This document shows positions 44,387 through 53,342 of a stretch of 64,000 nt of DNA, one piece after another. The stretch comes from Eubacterium sp. (GTDB taxonomy: Bacteria; Bacillota; Clostridia; Lachnospirales; Lachnospiraceae), in the NCBI GenBank assembly GCA_024681515.1, contig JAILAR010000006.1, positions 1-64,000 on the forward strand, given 5' to 3'. A program made the position numbers and the translations under genes. Numbering within the stretch: position 1 is the first letter of the stretch; every line of letters begins with the position of its first letter. The notes under the pieces were generated by a model. It was not told the DNA's origin. It saw nothing but the letters and a program-made list of their open reading frames with translations, and searched no databases.

Positions 44387-45910
44387 ATGAAAAAACGTCA
44401 TTTATCTAAGGCATTGATCCTGACTGCGGCGCTGGGTATGGTGATGACCGGCTGCGGAAAGGACGAGCAAAGCACCAGCGGACAGGCGACGGAAGCTGAC
44501 ACACAGGCAACTACCGTGGAAATGCTGACAGAGAATCTGGAAGTTCCTACGGACGGACCGAAGGAGGTAGATACGGAAATGCCAACAGAGATCGTAACAG
44601 AAGAGCCGGGTGTGGAACCGGCACAGACGGTGATCACCGGTGTACCGGAAGGTTACACCCTGGTCTGGGAGGACAACTTTGACGGGACCGAGCTGAATGA
44701 GGCAGACTGGAATTATGAAGAGCATGAGGTTGGCTGGGTCAACCATGAGCTGCAGGAGTACATCCCCAGTTCGGAATATGCTTACGTTGAGGACGGCAAC
44801 CTGGTCATCAAACCGGTGAAGGAAGTAAATGCAGACGGCAGTGTGCATTACATCTCCGGCCGTGTGAATACCCAGAACAAGCATGACATCAAGTACGGAT
44901 GGATCGAAGCACGTCTGAAGGTGCCGCAGGGCAAGGGCTTCCTGCCGGCATTCTGGATGATGCCGAAGGATGAGGACTATTACGGTCAGTGGCCGAAGTG
45001 CGGCGAGATCGATATCATGGAAGTGCTGGGCAACAACATCGGCACCAACTACGGAACTCTCCATTTCGGAGAACCCCATAAGCAGCAGCAGGGCAGCATC
45101 ACCCTTCCCGAAGGGGATTTTGCAAATGAATATCATACCTACGCCATCGAATGGAATCCGGGCGTGATCCGCTGGTATGTGGACGGCGTTCAGTATTATG
45201 AGACCAGCGACTGGTTCTCTGCACTGGACGGGGAAGAGCGGGCATATCCGGCACCCTTCAACCAGCCGTTCCATGTGATCCTGAACGTTGCAGTCGGCGG
45301 CGACTGGCCGGGCGATCCGGATCCGGACCTGGTATTCGATGAGAAGACCTGCATGTATGTGGATTATGTCCGCATGTATCGTAAGAGAAATTACAACGAA
45401 AATGTAACCAAGCCGGTTCGTGAGATGGTTTGGAAGGAAGCGGATGCTACCGGTAACTTTGTAACTAACGGTGACTTTGCGGAAGCAGAGGATCTGACGG
45501 ATGATACAAACTGGAAGTTCCTGGAGCTGAACGATGGTAAGGGTTCTGCAGAGATCAAGGACGGCGAGATCATCATCAAGACCGATAACTTCGGTACGGA
45601 AGAATACTCCATCCAGCTGGTACAGCCAGGCATGCCGATGATGCAGGGCAAGAGATACAAGTTCTCCTTCGAAGCATATGCGGATGAAGAACGCCAGATG
45701 AAGCCGGCCGTAACCGCACCGCTGGCAGACTGGATCCGGTACTTCCCGGATACGCCGGTGAAGCTGACCAAGGACTGGCAGACCTTTGAGTTCGAGTTTG
45801 AAATGAAGGACAAGGACGACGACAGCGGACGTGTAGAGTTCAACATGGGCAACCAGGGAAGTACGGCTACAATCCATATCAGGAATGTAAGACTTGAAGA
45901 AGTACAGTAA
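44387..45910 (+). CDS. GH16 beta-glucanase lipoprotein with carbohydrate-binding module
   Basis: A lipoprotein signal (MKKRHLSKALILTAALGMVMTGC) is followed by a Thr/Glu-rich linker. The GH16 domain (about 85-330) has the catalytic ExDxxE in GEIDIMEVLG and the tryptophan-rich EWNPGVIRWYVDGVQYYE. The C-terminal 150 residues are a CBM4/9-like beta sandwich (NGDFAEAEDLTDDTNWKF). It probably hydrolyses beta-1,3 or mixed-linkage glucans at the cell surface. It stands about 150 nt after cbiB and is unrelated to cobalamin synthesis. Confidence 0.92.
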   Translation: MKKRHLSKALILTAALGMVMTGCGKDEQSTSGQATEADTQATTVEMLTENLEVPTDGPKEVDTEMPTEIVTEEPGVEPAQTVITGVPEGYTLVWEDNFDGTELNEADWNYEEHEVGWVNHELQEYIPSSEYAYVEDGNLVIKPVKEVNADGSVHYISGRVNTQNKHDIKYGWIEARLKVPQGKGFLPAFWMMPKDEDYYGQWPKCGEIDIMEVLGNNIGTNYGTLHFGEPHKQQQGSITLPEGDFANEYHTYAIEWNPGVIRWYVDGVQYYETSDWFSALDGEERAYPAPFNQPFHVILNVAVGGDWPGDPDPDLVFDEKTCMYVDYVRMYRKRNYNENVTKPVREMVWKEADATGNFVTNGDFAEAEDLTDDTNWKFLELNDGKGSAEIKDGEIIIKTDNFGTEEYSIQLVQPGMPMMQGKRYKFSFEAYADEERQMKPAVTAPLADWIRYFPDTPVKLTKDWQTFEFEFEMKDKDDDSGRVEFNMGNQGSTATIHIRNVRLEEVQ

Positions 45911-45948
45911 GTACGGATGCATGTCTCTTCAATCTGTCCATTCGACGA

Positions 45949-46119
45949 GGCACTATATGGGAATGGCCACGCAATTTGCGCGGGCAGTGAGCCATGCGGA
46001 CGTGCTTGCACGTCCATATGGCGAGCGCCGCGACATCGCGCGAAGCGCGAACGCGAGTCGGTCCGAGAAAAGCATCTGTGGCCAGGCCATAGTGCCGAGG
46101 ACAATTTGCGCGGGCAGTG
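45949..46119. repeat. Structured GC-rich intergenic element with inverted and direct repeats
   Basis: GGCACTATATGGGAATGGCCACG (45949-) has an inverted partner ending at 46096 (GTGGCCAGGCCATAGTGCC). CAATTTGCGCGGGCAGTG occurs twice, at 45972-45989 and 46102-46119. Inside is a strong hairpin (GCCATGC-GGACGTG-CTTG-CACGTCC-AT-ATGGC, 45991-46022) and further GC-rich palindromes. The overlapping ORFs in the track are not supported as genes. A tail similar to the dispersed element (GTGAAGTATAGAATG) follows at 46121. Confidence 0.7.
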
Positions 46120-46206
46120 TGTGAAGTATAGAATGATTTGAGAAAAAATGACAAGTATGGTACTATAGATGCATGATTGAATTACGGATGATCGGAGGAT
46201 ACATCG

Positions 46207-47247
46207 ATGAGAGAATTTGCAGGCTATCAGCATGGAATCGATCTGGGCGGCTGGCTCTCCCAGTGTGACCATTCGCAGGAACGCTATGACACCTTTATCA
46301 CCAAGGACGATCTGGCGGTTGTGAAGTCCTGGGGACTGGATCATGTCCGCGTACCGGTAGACTATAATTTGGTGGAAGATGCTGAGGGAAACTACAAGGA
46401 GGAAGGCTTTGAACGTCTTGAGACGGTGATCGGCTGGTGCAGAGAGTACGGTCTCAATATGATCCTGGATCTGCACAAGACCTTCGGCTTCTCCTTTGAC
46501 AGCGGGGAGCACGAGTTCGGGTTCTTTGAAAATGAATCCTATCAGGAGCGTTTCTACCGCTTGTGGGAGCAGTTCGCGAAGCGCTTTGGAAAGTACAGTG
46601 ATCATCTGGCATTTGAGCTTCTGAATGAAGTGACGGAGAAGAGATTCAGTGACGAGTGGAATCGGATCTCCACGGTCTGCATCGGGAAGATCCGCGCCTA
46701 TGCACCGGACATCTGGATCCTGCTGGGCGGATATTACAACAACAGCATCGAGTCCCTTCCGGATCTGGCCATGCCGGTGGATGACAGGATCGTTTACAAC
46801 TTCCACTGCTATGAACCGCTGGTGTTCACACATCAGGGCGCTCATTGGGTGGATGGAATGAATACGGAGTTCCGTATGCCGTTTGATTGCACATACGGAC
46901 AGTATCTCGAGTATTCCATGAAGTATCTGGACTGCTATCGCGATCTGGAAGAGACCGCGTTCTCCGGATTCGATAAGGAGCAGATGGTCGGACCCCGTTA
47001 TTTTGAGAAAATGGTGGAGAATGCGGTTCGTGTTGCCGAAGAACGAAATGTTCCGCTGTATTGCGGCGAGTATGGAGTGATCGACCGGATCACGCCGGAG
47101 GATGCACTGCGTTGGTACAAGATGATCACGGCCTGCTACGATAAGTTCGGCATCGGCCGCGCTGCATGGACTTATCGCGAGATGGACTTCGGCATCGTGG
47201 ATGCACGCATGGACAGTGTTCGGGACGAGCTGGTGAAGCTGCTGTAA
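46207..47247 (+). CDS. GH5-family cytoplasmic glycoside hydrolase
   Basis: The 346 residues form one GH5 barrel: HGIDLGGWLSQ, HVRVPVDYNL, MILDLHKTFG, acid/base Glu in FELLNEVTEK (about 141) and nucleophile Glu in LYCGEYGVID (about 285). There is no signal peptide, so it should act on oligosaccharides taken into the cell. GGAGG precedes the ATG. It follows the GH16 lipoprotein in the same direction, separated by a structured repeat; together they could process a beta-glucan outside and then inside. Confidence 0.9.
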   Translation: MREFAGYQHGIDLGGWLSQCDHSQERYDTFITKDDLAVVKSWGLDHVRVPVDYNLVEDAEGNYKEEGFERLETVIGWCREYGLNMILDLHKTFGFSFDSGEHEFGFFENESYQERFYRLWEQFAKRFGKYSDHLAFELLNEVTEKRFSDEWNRISTVCIGKIRAYAPDIWILLGGYYNNSIESLPDLAMPVDDRIVYNFHCYEPLVFTHQGAHWVDGMNTEFRMPFDCTYGQYLEYSMKYLDCYRDLEETAFSGFDKEQMVGPRYFEKMVENAVRVAEERNVPLYCGEYGVIDRITPEDALRWYKMITACYDKFGIGRAAWTYREMDFGIVDARMDSVRDELVKLL

Positions 47248-47285
47248 GCAGATAGAAAGCCGGAATAAAAGATAACGGAAAAGGA

Positions 47286-47329
47286 AACGTTTTCGGTGGA
47301 TTCTCATTGAAAACGATTCTTTTTTTTTG
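47286..47329 (+). terminator. Terminator after the GH5 gene
   Basis: AACGTTTTC pairs with GAAAACGATT, followed by a run of nine Ts. Confidence 0.85.
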
Positions 47330-47403
47330 TTGTGTTTACCGCTGAAAAAAGATATAATTTTATTATCTATTGCCTTAAATACGGCGGAAACTGAGGAGCG
47401 ATC

Positions 47404-48537
47404 ATGGCGCACGGAGGAGACCGGTACAGGAACCGGGTGGAATATGATTTTTCGATAAATGTGAATCCGCTCGGGATGCCCGAGGTTCTCCGTAAGGCGC
47501 TGATGTGTGGGATCGAAAATGCGGGATTCTATCCGGATCCCCGGCAGGAGGCTGTGCGTCAGGCGGCGGCGCTCTTTTACGGAGAACGGGCGAGGACGGA
47601 GCTCTCACCGGAGTGGGTGATTCCGGGAAACGGGGCCTCGGAGCTCATTACAGCGGTGATGCAGGTTCTGCGGCCGAAGAATGTGCTTCTGCCTGTGCCG
47701 TGCTTTACAGGATATTCCCATGCTGCGTATGGGATCACTTTCACCGATAAGGCAGAGAAAATAATGATACGGGAGTATCAGACACAGGAGAAACGTGGGT
47801 TTCAGCCATTCTCTGATTTTCTTGCCGAATTCATGGATCATACCTCAAAGGAGACAGATCTGCTGATCCTTGCGAATCCCTGCAATCCCGGAGGGATGAT
47901 GATGGATTATCAGGTGCTGCGGGCGATCCTGAAGGCAGCGGCATGGCGCCATATCCCGGTGCTTCTGGATGAATGCTTCTTCGAATTTACCGTGAGGAAA
48001 GAGGAAAGCGGTCTGAGGCTCCAGGAGGAATATTCGAATCTACTGGTGCTTCGTGCATTTACAAAGATCTTTGCCATGCCGGGTGTGCGTCTGGGCTGTC
48101 TCTTCTGCCGGGATGAGGAGCTGGGTGAAAGGATCCGCAGGGCGCTTCCGGAATGGAACCTGTCTTCTTTTGCGGAAGCGGTAATGATTTCGGCCGGAAA
48201 GCAAAGGCGCAGGTTATATGGGTTTCTGGATAAAACGGTACGGGAAACTGCGAGCCTCAGAGAAAGTATGTTACGGCGGATCGAAGGGATCTCGGCAGAC
48301 AGGAACCGGAAGATAACCACATTTCCGTCGGTTTCAAACTTCCTTCTTACAACCGGTTGGGGGATGCCGGGAAAAACTCTGGCAGGCGAACTTCTGAAAC
48401 GGGGAATCCTTGTTCGGTGCTGCGGAGACATGTCTCCGCTGAACGATGACTATATCCGTCTGGCGGTTCGTCCGGAGGAAGAGCAGGATAAGCTTTTTGA
48501 AGCTTTGTATGCATGCCTGAAGCAGGAGATAAAATAA
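47404..48537 (+). CDS. cobD: L-threonine-O-3-phosphate decarboxylase-like aminotransferase (CobD)
   Basis: The 377-residue fold-type I PLP protein opens with MAHGGDRYR, close to the HGG start common in CobD. It has DFSINVNPLGMP, ILANPCNPGG, LLDECFFEF and the PLP Lys in RAFTKIFAMPGVRLG. CobD makes (R)-1-aminopropan-2-ol phosphate, the substrate of CbiB. Histidinol-phosphate aminotransferase is a close relative, but the context and N-terminus favour CobD. GAGGAG lies before the ATG. A terminator just upstream shows that a new transcript starts here. Confidence 0.88.
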   Translation: MAHGGDRYRNRVEYDFSINVNPLGMPEVLRKALMCGIENAGFYPDPRQEAVRQAAALFYGERARTELSPEWVIPGNGASELITAVMQVLRPKNVLLPVPCFTGYSHAAYGITFTDKAEKIMIREYQTQEKRGFQPFSDFLAEFMDHTSKETDLLILANPCNPGGMMMDYQVLRAILKAAAWRHIPVLLDECFFEFTVRKEESGLRLQEEYSNLLVLRAFTKIFAMPGVRLGCLFCRDEELGERIRRALPEWNLSSFAEAVMISAGKQRRRLYGFLDKTVRETASLRESMLRRIEGISADRNRKITTFPSVSNFLLTTGWGMPGKTLAGELLKRGILVRCCGDMSPLNDDYIRLAVRPEEEQDKLFEALYACLKQEIK

Positions 48538-48553
48538 AAAGGAACGCCGCAGA

Positions 48554-49243
48554 ATGACATCAAAACCGATATCAAATGAGAGGATTGAACAGAATAAAAC
48601 GGACCATATGGAAATGATCCTGCGCCCGGAAGAGATCGAAGCGGAGAGCTTTCGGATCATAGCGGCGGAGCTGTCGGATATGGGCATCACCCTGCCGGCG
48701 GAGACGGATCCGGTGATCCGGCGGGTGATCCATACAACGGCGGATTTTTCCTACGCGGAGACCATGCGGTTTTCCGAAAATGCGGTGGAGGTCCTGCGGG
48801 AACTTCTTCGAAACGGCGCGCGGATCGTTACGGATACACAGATGGCGCTGTCCGGCATCAATAAACGGAAGCTGGCAGATCTTGGCGGAGAGGTGCATTG
48901 CTTCATGTCGGATCCGGAAGTGGCAGCCGAGGCAAAAAAGAGGGGCACAACACGGGCGGCAGTAAGTATGGAGCGTGCGGCAGCGTTTCCGCAGCCGGTC
49001 ATTTTCGTGATCGGAAATGCACCCACGGCGCTGCTCCGGCTTCGGGACATGATCGAATCCGGAGAATACCGGCCTGCATTTATCATCGGTGTTCCGGTGG
49101 GATTCGTGAATGTGGAATATGCCAAGGAATGTATCATGGAACTGGGGAACGCGAAGACCGTTCCTTACATCGTGAACGCAGGGCGAAAGGGTGGCAGCAA
49201 CGTGGCCGCGGCGATCGTGAATGCCGTGATGTATATGGTATGA
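48554..49243 (+). CDS. cbiC: Cobalt-precorrin-8 methylmutase (CbiC)
   Basis: The 229 residues contain RPEEIEAESFRIIAAEL, the catalytic His in RRVIHTTADFSYA, TDTQMALSGINK, and VGFVNVEYAKE. CbiC moves the C11 methyl group to C12 to give cobyrinic acid. The first 20 residues precede the conserved fold. It begins 16 nt after cobD. Confidence 0.94.
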   Translation: MTSKPISNERIEQNKTDHMEMILRPEEIEAESFRIIAAELSDMGITLPAETDPVIRRVIHTTADFSYAETMRFSENAVEVLRELLRNGARIVTDTQMALSGINKRKLADLGGEVHCFMSDPEVAAEAKKRGTTRAAVSMERAAAFPQPVIFVIGNAPTALLRLRDMIESGEYRPAFIIGVPVGFVNVEYAKECIMELGNAKTVPYIVNAGRKGGSNVAAAIVNAVMYMV

Positions 49244-49289
49244 GCAGGAACCATGCGAAATTGATAAAAGAAAACTGATTAATAAAAAA

Positions 49290-50576
49290 ATGAAGCTGTA
49301 TCTCAATAAAAAATCAATAAAGAAACTGAGTTTATCTCTTGTTCTGGCGGTCTGCCTGGTATGCCTATGCATCATTGCCCCTGCGTCAGAAGGCGGGGAG
49401 GACGCAGCGCACGCTACCACCGTGCAGGAAGTCCGTTCCATGGATGATTTCAAAACAAAGCTGGCGGATCAGATCTACCGCCGGGAGGTGCTGGAATACT
49501 ATACGGTAAAGGATAAATCTCTGGGGAAGCAGATCGTTCATACCGATCTGTCCGGATTTCAGGCACACGTCAATCCGTCGGAGCCGCTGAAGAGTGGCTG
49601 TTATCTTTGCTACTATCTGAAAACGGTTTATTATGAGTATTCCGGGACACAGCTGAAGGTGATGGTGGTTTTTCCGTATGATAAAACGGAAATGGACAGC
49701 CACTTCGAGAAGATGGATCGTCTGGCTGAGGAACTAAAGGGCGAAACCGACTATGACACCGTGAAAAACGTGCATGATTATCTCGTTAAGAACTTTGAGT
49801 ATGATTACAGCACTTCCATGGTGAACCACACGGACATTGACGGTTTCCGGGACGGACGGATGGTCTGCTCCGGTTACGGGCTTGCAACCTATTATCTGCT
49901 GAACAAGGTTGGTATCAAAACAGAGATCGTTACCGGAGGCTCCGGAACTCCGCCGAGCAACACATCGGATCATATGTGGAACATGGTCTGTCTGGATGGA
50001 AAATGGTACAACCTGGATGTAACCTGGGATGACGCAGGTGGGGAGAATGTCAAGTATACCTATTTTCTGAAAAGTGATGCAGACTTTCCGGGACATAAGA
50101 GGCTGGGGGAGTATGATACGTCCTATTACAACAGTCTGGTTTCAAAGGAATCCTATCCCATGCCGACGGAATTTAACAAAAATTGGCTGATCCTCGGAGG
50201 TGCAGCTCTCCTTCTTCTGATCGTGTTCATATGGAGCAGGAAGAAGAGGGCGGACGATCCGTCAAGGTATCGCGGCTATGTGGTCGGAGAAGACGGAAAT
50301 CCTATTGGTGGGAGCGCCGGAGCCGGTTTTGAATATGATCCGGCAACCGGGAAGCCGGCACCTCAGTTTCCGGGGGGATTCGATACCGGACGGCAACCCG
50401 GAGATGGCTTCGGACGGGATATGAACGGAAATGGCGGCCGGTATGCGGGATCATATGACATGCATCGTCAGACCTGGGATGCTGACGAACGTCAGCGGAG
50501 ACAGGACGTAGGCCGGGGGTCTCCCTGGGATGTGACTCGAAAGAATGACGAATCGGGGGAAAATGGTTTTATCTAG
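49290..50576 (+). CDS. Transglutaminase-like membrane protein
   Basis: A signal peptide or N-terminal anchor (LSLSLVLAVCLVCLCIIAP) is followed by a transglutaminase-like domain (about 130-260) with catalytic Cys in MVCSGYGLATYYLL, His in SDHMWNMVCLDG and Asp in YNLDVTWDDAGG. A membrane segment (WLILGGAALLLLIVFIW) then precedes a Gly/Asp/Arg-rich tail of about 100 residues that would face the cytoplasm. Such proteins often act as peptidases or cross-linkers at the cell surface. It has no obvious relation to the cobalamin genes around it, and no strong ribosome site. Confidence 0.88.
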   Translation: MKLYLNKKSIKKLSLSLVLAVCLVCLCIIAPASEGGEDAAHATTVQEVRSMDDFKTKLADQIYRREVLEYYTVKDKSLGKQIVHTDLSGFQAHVNPSEPLKSGCYLCYYLKTVYYEYSGTQLKVMVVFPYDKTEMDSHFEKMDRLAEELKGETDYDTVKNVHDYLVKNFEYDYSTSMVNHTDIDGFRDGRMVCSGYGLATYYLLNKVGIKTEIVTGGSGTPPSNTSDHMWNMVCLDGKWYNLDVTWDDAGGENVKYTYFLKSDADFPGHKRLGEYDTSYYNSLVSKESYPMPTEFNKNWLILGGAALLLLIVFIWSRKKRADDPSRYRGYVVGEDGNPIGGSAGAGFEYDPATGKPAPQFPGGFDTGRQPGDGFGRDMNGNGGRYAGSYDMHRQTWDADERQRRQDVGRGSPWDVTRKNDESGENGFI

Positions 50577-50677
50577 AAAGCGTTTCATTAAATGATTACA
50601 GAGGAACTGTTTCGAAACCTGTAAAAGATAATAAGATCGTGCAACTCAGAGACGGAATAATATGGAGATGGTGAGGC

Positions 50678-51946
50678 ATGCGGACAGGGTTTACCACGGG
50701 CAGCTGTGCAGCGGCCGCCGCGAAGGCTGCCGCCTGGATGCTTCTGACCGATCAGAAGAAAGAGAAGATAAAGGTCATGACACCGGCAGGAATCCCCTAC
50801 GAGGCAAAGCTTCTGGACCTGGAGATCACCAAGCGGTCGGTGTCCTGCAGTGTGCGGAAGGATGGTGGGGATGACCCGGATGTGACCACGGGTCTGCATA
50901 TCACTGCACGGGTGGAACGCATCGGCGACAATCGGAGCGTGGGAGAAGACACGTGTGATGATCGTAAGCCCGGCAACGGGGAAATGGATGCAGGAAACAG
51001 TCATGATCGGAATGGCAAAGGGAAGACGGCAGCTTCTCGTGTCATTATCCATGGCGGTGAAGGGGTCGGAACGGTAACACAACCGGGCCTGGATCAGCCG
51101 GTGGGAGAGGCGGCGATCAATCATGTTCCACGGGAAATGATCATTCGTGAGGTAACGGAGGTCATGGATATCCTGGATGAGCCGGGACCGCTTTCCGTTA
51201 CGATCTCCGTTCCCGGCGGAGAGGAGATCGCAAAAAAGACATTTAATCCCAGACTTGGGATCGTCGGTGGGATCTCCATCATCGGTACCAGCGGGATCGT
51301 GGAACCGATGAGTGAAAAGGCTCTGACGGATACCATCCGTCTGGAACTCAGGCAGCGCTTCCGGCAGGGACAGAGGATCGCGGTGGCGACTCCGGGCAAT
51401 TACGGAATGGATATGCTTCGGAATGCCTATGATTATGATCTGGACCGTGCAGTGAAATGCAGCAACTTCATTGGCGATACAATCGATATGGCATCGGAAG
51501 AAGGCTATGACCGGATGGTGCTCCTCGGACATATGGGGAAACTGGTGAAATGTGCCGGCGGTGCAATGAATACACATTCCAGGTACGGCGACCGGCGCAT
51601 GGAGCTGCTGGCAAAGGCGGCGGAGCGGGTCATGGCGGAGAAAGCCAGGGCAGGAAAAGATCCTGGCACGAGCGTGACCGGAGAGAGCGATATAGATGAC
51701 AAGGTTATCGAGCGGATCCGAGGCTGCGTTTCCACGGAAGCGGCTCTGGCCCTTCTGACAGAGGAACAGGCGAAAGAGGTATCGCGGGTGATCCTGGATC
51801 TCGCGTTGGATCATTTACGGAAGAAGGCAGACGGGCGCATCGCCATCGAGATGATCATTTATACAAATGTGCAGGGGATCCTTGCAGAGAGTGAACACGC
51901 AGTAATGTGGCTTGCGGAAAGCGGCGATTTCAACGGGTATGAATGA
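50678..51946 (+). CDS. cbiD: Cobalt-precorrin-5B C1-methyltransferase (CbiD)
   Basis: The N-terminus (MRTGFTTGSCAAAAAKAA) and GGEGVGTVTQPGL, ATPGNYGMDML, and LLGHMGKLVKCAGG are CbiD landmarks. The 422 residues exceed the usual 360-380: a hydrophilic insertion (about 86-125, rich in Asp, Gly, Asn, Lys) accounts for most of it. CbiD methylates C1 in the anaerobic pathway. The gene ends close to the start of cbiF. Confidence 0.94.
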   Translation: MRTGFTTGSCAAAAAKAAAWMLLTDQKKEKIKVMTPAGIPYEAKLLDLEITKRSVSCSVRKDGGDDPDVTTGLHITARVERIGDNRSVGEDTCDDRKPGNGEMDAGNSHDRNGKGKTAASRVIIHGGEGVGTVTQPGLDQPVGEAAINHVPREMIIREVTEVMDILDEPGPLSVTISVPGGEEIAKKTFNPRLGIVGGISIIGTSGIVEPMSEKALTDTIRLELRQRFRQGQRIAVATPGNYGMDMLRNAYDYDLDRAVKCSNFIGDTIDMASEEGYDRMVLLGHMGKLVKCAGGAMNTHSRYGDRRMELLAKAAERVMAEKARAGKDPGTSVTGESDIDDKVIERIRGCVSTEAALALLTEEQAKEVSRVILDLALDHLRKKADGRIAIEMIIYTNVQGILAESEHAVMWLAESGDFNGYE

Positions 51947-51989
51947 AGATCTCACGGAACGCATAAGAGCGAAGCGAACAGGAGGGTAT

Positions 51990-52751
51990 ATGGTACATTT
52001 TGTGGGGGCGGGTCCCGGAGCCGTGGATCTGATCACGGTTCGTGGGCAGAAATTGTTATCGGAAGCAGATGTAGTGATCTATGCCGGTTCGCTGGTGAAT
52101 CCGGAGTTACTCACTTACTGTAAGCCGGACGCACAACTTCATAACAGTGCGGAAATGGATCTTCCGGAGATTCTGGATGTGATGAAGCAGGCAGCCGGAG
52201 AAGGAAAGTCGATTGTTCGTCTTCACACCGGTGAACCCAGCCTTTACGGCGCAGTTCGGGAGCAGATGGATGGTCTGGACCGCCTGGGAATCTCTTATGA
52301 CAGCTGCCCCGGTGTAACGGCAGCTTTCGGCGCGGCGGCGCAGCTGAATATGGAATTTACCCTGCCCGGCGTCTCCCAGTCCCTGATCCTGACGCGGCTG
52401 GAAGGGCGTACTTCGGTGCCGGCTTATGAATCCATGGAGAGCCTTGCGGCTCATCAGTGTTCCATGGCGATCTATCTTTCCGCCGGCATGCTGCCGGAAC
52501 TGGCCAGGAAGCTGATCATCGGCGGACGCTCCGGAGATACACCGGTGGCGGTGATCTATAAGGCAACCTGGCCGGATGAGAAGAGAGTGCATACAACCAT
52601 TTCCAGAATGGCTGAGGAAGCAGCGAAGGCAGGAATCGACCGGACGGCGGTGGTGCTGGTGGGAGATGCGGTGATCGGAAGCAGGTACGAGAATTCCAAA
52701 CTGTATGACCCTTCGTTTGAAACCGGCTACCGCAAGGCGCGGATAGAATAA
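51990..52751 (+). CDS. cbiF: Cobalt-precorrin-4 C11-methyltransferase (CbiF)
   Basis: The track starts at 51912, and an ATG at 51939 overlaps the end of cbiD. I choose ATG 51990 because AGGAGG lies just upstream (51980-51985) and the 253-residue product then begins MVHFVGAGPGAVDLIT, the usual CbiF opening. VVIYAGSLVNPELL, HTGEPSLYGAVREQMD and SCPGVTAAFGAAAQL are tetrapyrrole methylase motifs. The enzyme methylates C11 using SAM. Confidence 0.93.
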   Translation: MVHFVGAGPGAVDLITVRGQKLLSEADVVIYAGSLVNPELLTYCKPDAQLHNSAEMDLPEILDVMKQAAGEGKSIVRLHTGEPSLYGAVREQMDGLDRLGISYDSCPGVTAAFGAAAQLNMEFTLPGVSQSLILTRLEGRTSVPAYESMESLAAHQCSMAIYLSAGMLPELARKLIIGGRSGDTPVAVIYKATWPDEKRVHTTISRMAEEAAKAGIDRTAVVLVGDAVIGSRYENSKLYDPSFETGYRKARIE

Positions 52752-52781
52752 AAATGCAGTATGAAATAACAGGAGTTCAAT

Positions 52782-53300
52782 ATGACAAAACAGGACGTAG
52801 AAAAAATCTATTTTGACATGGATGGGGTGCTGGCGGATTTTGACCGGGGTGTCCGGGAATTCTGTCACATGGAACCCACGCCGCAGAACGAGGGATGGAA
52901 GCCGGGCATGGACGATCCCATGTGGGCGGAAGCACGAAAGGTGCCGCATTACTATGACCGGCTGGAACTGATGCCCGGTGCAAAAGAAATGTTTGATCGT
53001 GTGTATGAGACCTATGGTGACCGCTGCGAGATCCTGACGGGGATCCCGAAACCGAAGCGCGGCATGGAAGGGGCGGCGGAGGATAAAGTGACCTGGGTAC
53101 GCAGACTGCTTTCAAAAGATGTGGTCGTTCACACGGTATATCGTGAAGAGAAACCGCAGTATTGCTCCGGAAAAAACTGCATTCTGATCGATGATCTGAA
53201 GGCAAATATCGCATCCTGGGAGGAGATCGGCGGAACGGGCATCGTTCACGTGTCCTCGGAGGATACGATCCGTACACTGGAGGAGATGGGACTTCTGTAA
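52782..53300 (+). CDS. HAD-type 5' nucleotidase-like protein
   Basis: The 172 residues carry the HAD nucleophile motif FDMDGVLADFDRG, ILTGIPKPKRG, and a terminal LIDDLKANIASWEEIGG. The pattern fits the NT5C family of 5'(3')-deoxyribonucleotidases. It lies between cbiF and cbiG with an AGGAG ribosome site. No CobC phosphatase was recognised in the window, so a role in dephosphorylating alpha-ribazole phosphate or the lower ligand is conceivable, but only by position. Confidence 0.85.
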   Translation: MTKQDVEKIYFDMDGVLADFDRGVREFCHMEPTPQNEGWKPGMDDPMWAEARKVPHYYDRLELMPGAKEMFDRVYETYGDRCEILTGIPKPKRGMEGAAEDKVTWVRRLLSKDVVVHTVYREEKPQYCSGKNCILIDDLKANIASWEEIGGTGIVHVSSEDTIRTLEEMGLL

Positions 53301-53342
53301 GATGATGACAGGGTCAATATATGATTGGCATGGGTGAATGAT

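Noticed and set aside
44402-45922. 506-residue - strand ORF opposite the GH16 gene
   Set aside because: Shadow of a gene with clear GH16 catalytic motifs and a lipobox.
45879-46154. Small ORFs on both strands in the GC-rich element
   Set aside because: They arise from palindromic repeat sequence and have no ribosome sites or recognisable domains.
45391-47412. 673-residue - strand ORF across the GH16 end, the repeat element and GH5
   Set aside because: It spans an intergenic repeat and two well-supported + strand enzymes, with no recognisable domain or ribosome site.
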